From NCBI GenBank assembly GCA_964385645.1, contig CAYLPT010000206.1, positions 1-8,853 on the forward strand: DNA of 8,853 bases. Direction: 5' to 3'. Below, piece by piece: positions 5,594 through 8,853 of this stretch. Origin of the DNA: CAYLPT01 sp964385645 (lineage in GTDB: Bacteria; Armatimonadota; Hebobacteria; Hebobacterales; Hebobacteraceae). The notes under the pieces were generated by a model, which was not told where the DNA came from, made no database searches, and worked only from the letters and a program-made list of their open reading frames with translations. A program made the translations under genes and the position numbers. Numbering within the stretch: position 1 is the stretch's first letter; each line of letters starts with the position of its first letter.

Positions 5594-7324
5594 CTAAGAG
5601 GCCGCCGGCCCGCCGCGGAACCGGTTGGTGATAGGAAGCCGGCGGTCTCGGCCGAAGGCGCGGCTGCTGATGCGCACCCCGGGCGGGGCCTGCCGGCGCT
5701 TGTACTCGCTGCCGTCCACCATCTCGACTACCCGCGCCACCAGCTCCGCCGGGTGCCCCATCGCCACGATATCGGCGATCGGCCGGTCCTCCTCGACATA
5801 GGCCTTCAGGATCGGGTCCAGCACCTCATAGGGCGGCAAGGTATCGGTGTCCCGCTGGTCGGGCTTCAGCTCGGCCGACGGCTCGCGGGAGATGGCGCCC
5901 TCCGGGATCGGTGGGCGGCCCCGCGCGTTCCGATGGCGGGCGAGCGCATACACGAGGGTCTTGGGGACATCGCGCAGCACCGCGAAGCCGCCCACCATGT
6001 CGCCATACAGCGTGCAGTAGCCGGTGGACAGCTCGCTCTTGTTGCCGGGGGCGAGCACCAGCCAGCCGTGGGCGTTCGAGAGGGCCATCAGCAGGTTCCC
6101 GCGGATGCGCGCCTGGAGATTCTCCTCGACCGTGCCGGGGCCGCCTGCGGTGTGCTCGCGCAGCATCCCCTGGTAGGCCTGCAGCGCGGGCTCGATGGAG
6201 ATGGTGCGCAGCTCGATGCCCAGGTTGTCCGCCAGCGCGGTCGCGACCGCCCGGCTGCGCTCCGAGGTGTAGCGAGAGGGCAGGAACACGCCGACGACGT
6301 TCTCCGGCCCCAGCGCCTCCACCGCAACGGCCGCCACGAGCGAGGAGTCAATCCCCCCGCTCAGCCCGATGACGACCTTCGCGAAGCCGTTCTTGCGCAC
6401 GTAGTCCCGGGTGCCCAATACGAGGGCGCGGTAGACCTCCTCCTCGCGGGACAGCTCCGGCGCGATGGAGGGCGGGCCGAGCCCCGGCTTGTCGGCGCGG
6501 GGAGCGGAAGAGATGGTTAGCCGCGGCGTATCGGGGCCGCCGGCGCGCTTGCGCCGGCGCGGGTCGTGGAGGCGAGTGAGGAAGGCGACCTCGAGGTCAA
6601 TGTCGGCGACTAGCAGGTCCTCCTCGAAGGCGGGGGCCCGGGCGATCAGCTCACCATCGGGGCCGAAGATCATGCTCTGGCCGTCGAAGACCAGCTCATC
6701 CTGGCCGCCCACCAGGTTGACGTAGGCGACAAAGGCGCCGGTGTCGGCGGCCCGGGTGGCGAGCATCTGGCGCCGGTCCTCGGCCCGGCCCACGCAGTAG
6801 GGCGAGGAGGAGATGTTGAGCAACAGCTCGGCGCCGCCGGCGAGGGCCTGCGTGGTGGGCGGGCCGTCGGGGTACCAGATGTCCTCGCAGATGCTGACGC
6901 CCAGGACGCCGCCCGCCGCCTCGAACACAGGGCGGGCCTGCCCGGCGCGGAAGTAGCGGTCCTCGTCGAAGACGCTGTACGTCGGCAGGAGGGCCTTGTG
7001 GTAGACCGCGGCGACGCGGCCCGCGTGCAGCAGCGCGGCCGCGTTGAACAGGTCGTCTCGCCGGTCGGCGAAGCCGCACACCGCCACAGTCTGGCCCACC
7101 TCGCAGGCGATGCGCTCCAGCGCGCGGCGGTTCGCCTCGATGAACTCAGGCTTGAGCAGCAGGTCCTCCGGGGGGTAGCCTGTGACCGCCAGCTCGGGCA
7201 GGGCGACCACGTCGGCCCCCTGCTCCTCGGCGTGGCGGATCGCCCGCAGGATGCGCTGCGCGTTGCCCTCGATGTCGCCCACCGTCACGTTGATCTGCGC
7301 CAGCGCGATGCGCAGCGATCGCAC
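5594..7324 (-). CDS. nadE: Glutamine-dependent NAD+ synthetase
   Basis: Makes NAD+ from nicotinic acid adenine dinucleotide, ATP and glutamine-derived ammonia, the last step of NAD synthesis, in the cytoplasm. The 576-residue length is usual for the two-domain form. The N-terminal nitrilase-fold glutaminase has the Glu-Lys-Cys triad: E44 in LPELAVTGYPPEDLL, K110 in YHKALLPTYSVFDE and C146 in SICEDIW. A basic linker at about 254-263 leads to the synthetase domain with the ATP-pyrophosphatase loop LSGGIDSS (SGGIDS at 322-327), NKSELSTGYCTLYGD and the C-terminal signature EYKRRQAPPGVRIS. I chose the GTG at 7324 because GGGAGG lies 5 bases upstream; the in-frame GTG at 7330 would put that site against the start and add two residues. 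It lies about 22 bp after the PHP gene, so probably one transcript, and ends 8 bp from the convergent GH20 stop. Confidence 0.96.
   Translation of the reverse strand: MRSLRIALAQINVTVGDIEGNAQRILRAIRHAEEQGADVVALPELAVTGYPPEDLLLKPEFIEANRRALERIACEVGQTVAVCGFADRRDDLFNAAALLHAGRVAAVYHKALLPTYSVFDEDRYFRAGQARPVFEAAGGVLGVSICEDIWYPDGPPTTQALAGGAELLLNISSSPYCVGRAEDRRQMLATRAADTGAFVAYVNLVGGQDELVFDGQSMIFGPDGELIARAPAFEEDLLVADIDLEVAFLTRLHDPRRRKRAGGPDTPRLTISSAPRADKPGLGPPSIAPELSREEEVYRALVLGTRDYVRKNGFAKVVIGLSGGIDSSLVAAVAVEALGPENVVGVFLPSRYTSERSRAVATALADNLGIELRTISIEPALQAYQGMLREHTAGGPGTVEENLQARIRGNLLMALSNAHGWLVLAPGNKSELSTGYCTLYGDMVGGFAVLRDVPKTLVYALARHRNARGRPPIPEGAISREPSAELKPDQRDTDTLPPYEVLDPILKAYVEEDRPIADIVAMGHPAELVARVVEMVDGSEYKRRQAPPGVRISSRAFGRDRRLPITNRFRGGPAAS
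6538..6559 (-). other. Strong hairpin in the interdomain linker of nadE
   Basis: Positions 6538-6546 and 6551-6559 are perfect complements: a 9-bp all-GC stem with a 4-base loop (AAGC in the mRNA). It encodes the Arg/Lys-Gly linker at about residues 256-263, between the glutaminase and synthetase domains. No T-tract follows, so it is not an intrinsic terminator. It could be chance in such GC-rich DNA, or could slow ribosomes between domains. Confidence 0.4.
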
Positions 7325-7329
7325 GGTCA

Positions 7330-7335
7330 CCTCCC
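7330..7335 (-). promoter_or_regulatory. Shine-Dalgarno site that decides the nadE start
   Basis: On the minus strand GGGAGG is followed by TGACC and then the GTG at 7324, a spacing of 5 bases. This favours 7324 over the GTG at 7330, whose first base is part of the site. Confidence 0.6.
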
Positions 7336-7346
7336 GCCGGCCGCGG

Positions 7347-8693
7347 CTAGTAGGCGCTCACCCAGATGGGGCTGGACCAGGTCATGCGGTCCCGCACCTG
7401 CCTGACGCGGACGAAGCAGTAGTGCCTCCCCCGGGGCAGCTCGAGCTGGGTCGCCCAAGCGTAGTTCGCTCGCCCAGGGCGGGTGGACTGGACGATGCGG
7501 CCGTTGAGAAACAGATCTACCTGCTCGATCACATCATCGGGATCGGGGTCGGCCAGGGTGACCACCACATTGTAGGCCCCGGCGGGGCGCGCAATCCGCG
7601 ACCCCATGTCCTCGTGGTCGAGGGTGAAATCGAGCCGGAGGTTCCTGTCGCCGGCGCTGTAGACCCGGCGGGCCCAGAGCGCGTCGAGGATGGCCTCCAG
7701 GGTGAGCTCCCGCGCCAGGGCCACCGTCCAGCTCGAACCCCCGGTTCCCCACACCGGGTCGTGCTGGTCCTGGCAGCCCACCGCCCCCACGTGCCACCCG
7801 GCGTCGAGCATGGCGATGTAGGCCGCCTCCTCGCCTGGGTTACGCACCTCCACCATGGCCATGGACTCGTCCGCCGCGGGCACGTAGTGGAACCCCGCGA
7901 AGTCGTCCCGCCAAGACCGGCCCTCGTGGGGGGTGACGCTGGGGTGGTTGAAGTGGCCCAGCAGGTTCATCTCGCCGATGGCGCGGTAGCAAGCCTCCAG
8001 CCCGGTGGGTAGGCGCGGGGTCGGAGACATGTACACGTTGAGGTGACCCCACTGCTCGGTGACCTCCACGCCGTAGAGGGCGACGAAGCGGCCCGGCTCC
8101 GTGAAGCGGATGGCCTGCTCGATGGTGTCCTCGTACTCGTCGAGGGTCAGCAGTTGGCAGTGGTCGGTCACCGCGAAGAAGTCCAGCCGCGCGGTGTCCC
8201 GCGCGTAGCGGTAGGCCTCCGCGGGGAGCCAGGAGCCGTCCGAGTAGCTCGTGTGTGCGTGCAGGTCTCCCCAGTAGTGCTGGTAGGGGTTGCTGACCAC
8301 CACCTCGACGTCGGCCGGCCAGTGGCGCACCTCGCTCTGCCACGACTTCGCGGTGTCGGCGCGGTGGTGCCGCTCGGCATAGCCGGCCGCGTAAGCGGTC
8401 ACCATGAGCGCCTGCCGGCCGTTGCGCAGGGAGGTGGTATCGAGCTCGGCCGCCCAGCGGTCCGCGAACTGCGGGCGCATGCGGATGACCTCGCCGCTGG
8501 AGGTCTGGAGCGTCACCCGGTCAAGGCTGGCCGTGCGCGGCGGCGCCACCCGGGCCACCACCTCCACCTGCCCGGTCAGCACTTCGCCTCGAGCGGGGGA
8601 GATGATCTCCACCTCCGCCGCCTGCGAGGTCGCGGCCAGGACAGACACGACCAGCAGCAGCGCATACCTTCCGGCCAGCCGCAGCGCGTTCAT
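7347..8693 (-). CDS. Secreted CehA/McbA-type PHP-domain metallohydrolase
   Basis: Predicted exported metal-dependent phosphoesterase or hydrolase of 448 residues; substrate unknown. Residues 1-25 are a signal peptide (positive start NALRLAGR, hydrophobic core ALLLVVSVLA, cleavage near TSQAA). Residues about 27-105 look like an Ig-like beta domain (ISPARGEVLTGQVEVVARV). The PHP domain follows: GDLHAHTSYSDG (142-153; H145, H147 and D152 likely metal ligands), FFAVTDHCQ (D177, H178), the E210 region, GHLN (H217), HFNHPS (H247, H250) and GCQDQHDP (D309, H311). The last motif differs from the common SDxH by having Gln before Asp. The C-terminal 75 or so residues are a second beta-rich region ending WSSPIWV. 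The start is set by AGGAGG 9 bases upstream of the ATG. It begins 4 bp after the CBM9-like gene, suggesting joint expression and perhaps joint extracellular action. Confidence 0.88.
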   Translation of the reverse strand: MNALRLAGRYALLLVVSVLAATSQAAEVEIISPARGEVLTGQVEVVARVAPPRTASLDRVTLQTSSGEVIRMRPQFADRWAAELDTTSLRNGRQALMVTAYAAGYAERHHRADTAKSWQSEVRHWPADVEVVVSNPYQHYWGDLHAHTSYSDGSWLPAEAYRYARDTARLDFFAVTDHCQLLTLDEYEDTIEQAIRFTEPGRFVALYGVEVTEQWGHLNVYMSPTPRLPTGLEACYRAIGEMNLLGHFNHPSVTPHEGRSWRDDFAGFHYVPAADESMAMVEVRNPGEEAAYIAMLDAGWHVGAVGCQDQHDPVWGTGGSSWTVALARELTLEAILDALWARRVYSAGDRNLRLDFTLDHEDMGSRIARPAGAYNVVVTLADPDPDDVIEQVDLFLNGRIVQSTRPGRANYAWATQLELPRGRHYCFVRVRQVRDRMTWSSPIWVSAY

Positions 8694-8697
8694 CAGC

Positions 8698-8853
8698 TCA
8701 GACCTCCTCGCCGGCTCGCCCGGCAGTGAAGACGAGTCTGCCGAACCTGCTCGGCACGTGGAAGTTCGGCGGATCGGCGAGCGTCGGCGACCAGCAGCTG
8801 AACTCGCCGCCCCCCGCGCGGTCAATGCGGTAGAAGTTCGCCCGCCACTCCTC
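8698..8853 (-). CDS. CBM9-like carbohydrate-binding domain protein, C-terminal end (partial)
   Basis: The last 51 codons of a gene running in from the right edge; no start lies in the window. The visible sequence starts EEWRANFYRID and continues to SCWSPTLADPPNFHVPSRFG and LVFTAGRAGEEV before TGA. The order WRANFYRID, then WSPT, then NFHVPSRFG, then a final hydrophobic strand is what I know from the C-terminus of carbohydrate-binding family 9-like (CBM9/DOMON-like) beta-sandwich proteins, often secreted in polymer-degrading bacteria. A catalytic or other domain may precede it outside the window. The stop is 4 bp before the PHP start, so the two genes are probably co-transcribed. The frame and stop are clear; the family call rests on a short motif. 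Confidence 0.75.
   Translation of the reverse strand, partial: EEWRANFYRIDRAGGGEFSCWSPTLADPPNFHVPSRFGRLVFTAGRAGEEV
8703..8708 (-). promoter_or_regulatory. Shine-Dalgarno site of the PHP gene
   Basis: AGGAGG on the minus strand lies 9 bases before the ATG at 8693 and inside the last codons of the CBM9-like gene (GEEV then TGA). It sets the start so that a signal peptide begins the protein, and it fits coupled translation. Confidence 0.75.

Noticed and set aside
4718..6520. 600-codon plus-strand frame over the end of GH20 and much of nadE
   Set aside because: It is out of frame with GH20 and in antisense register with nadE. Its Pro/Arg/Gly/Ala-rich composition has no recognisable motif, whereas nadE has full catalytic motifs.
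7182..8012. 276-codon plus-strand frame over the PHP gene
   Set aside because: It is in antisense register with a gene that has a signal peptide, a ribosome binding site and metal motifs, and its composition is typical of a GC-driven shadow frame.
1..8853. tRNA, rRNA, riboswitch, CRISPR, insertion sequence or attachment site
   Set aside because: Almost all bases lie in well-supported coding genes. I saw no spaced direct-repeat array, transposase, terminal inverted repeats or conserved RNA core in the small gaps.

Overview
The window is a densely packed, very GC-rich (roughly 70 % by eye) bacterial chromosomal segment. It holds seven protein genes, two of them cut by the window edges, and no RNA genes, insertion sequences, CRISPR arrays or phage genes that I can see. 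The gene mix is a pyrK-pyrD pair, a cytosolic GcnA-like GH20 glycosidase, a secreted CehA/McbA-type PHP protein, a CBM9-like protein and a glutamine-dependent NAD synthetase. That combination recalls environmental bacteria such as Armatimonadota, Planctomycetota or related uncultured phyla, but I cannot place the phylum firmly from sequence alone.

Layout. (1) Positions 3-2475, plus strand: a probable operon of a Gly/Met/Arg-rich PKD-domain protein (5' end cut), pyrK and pyrD. Each junction is a 4-bp stop/start overlap (GTGA, then ATGA), which suggests translational coupling. PyrK and PyrD together form the NAD-dependent class 1B dihydroorotate dehydrogenase of pyrimidine synthesis. (2) Positions 2472-3554, minus strand: a soluble PAS / HisKA_2-type histidine kinase. 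It converges on pyrD so tightly that the two stop codons share one CTAG. (3) A 138-bp divergent intergenic region (3555-3692), then the GH20 beta-N-acetylhexosaminidase-like gene on the plus strand (3693-5585) with an excellent Shine-Dalgarno site. (4) Positions 5594-8853, minus strand: a second probable operon read right to left. It runs from the end of a CBM9-like protein (edge-cut), through a secreted PHP metallohydrolase 4 bp downstream, to nadE about 22 bp further on. nadE ends only 8 bp from the GH20 stop.

How the genes may work together: pyrK/pyrD and nadE are core biosynthesis. The GH20 enzyme, the CBM9-like protein and the secreted PHP protein point to carbohydrate or polymer use. 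The kinase, divergent from the GH20 gene and without a response regulator in view, could be a local regulator, but that is inference from position only. I do not see a clearly new defence or mobile system. The points most worth a second look are the PKD-pyrK coupling, the GH20/kinase divergent pair, the secreted PHP/CBM9 pair joined to nadE, and a strong hairpin lying exactly in the interdomain linker of nadE.
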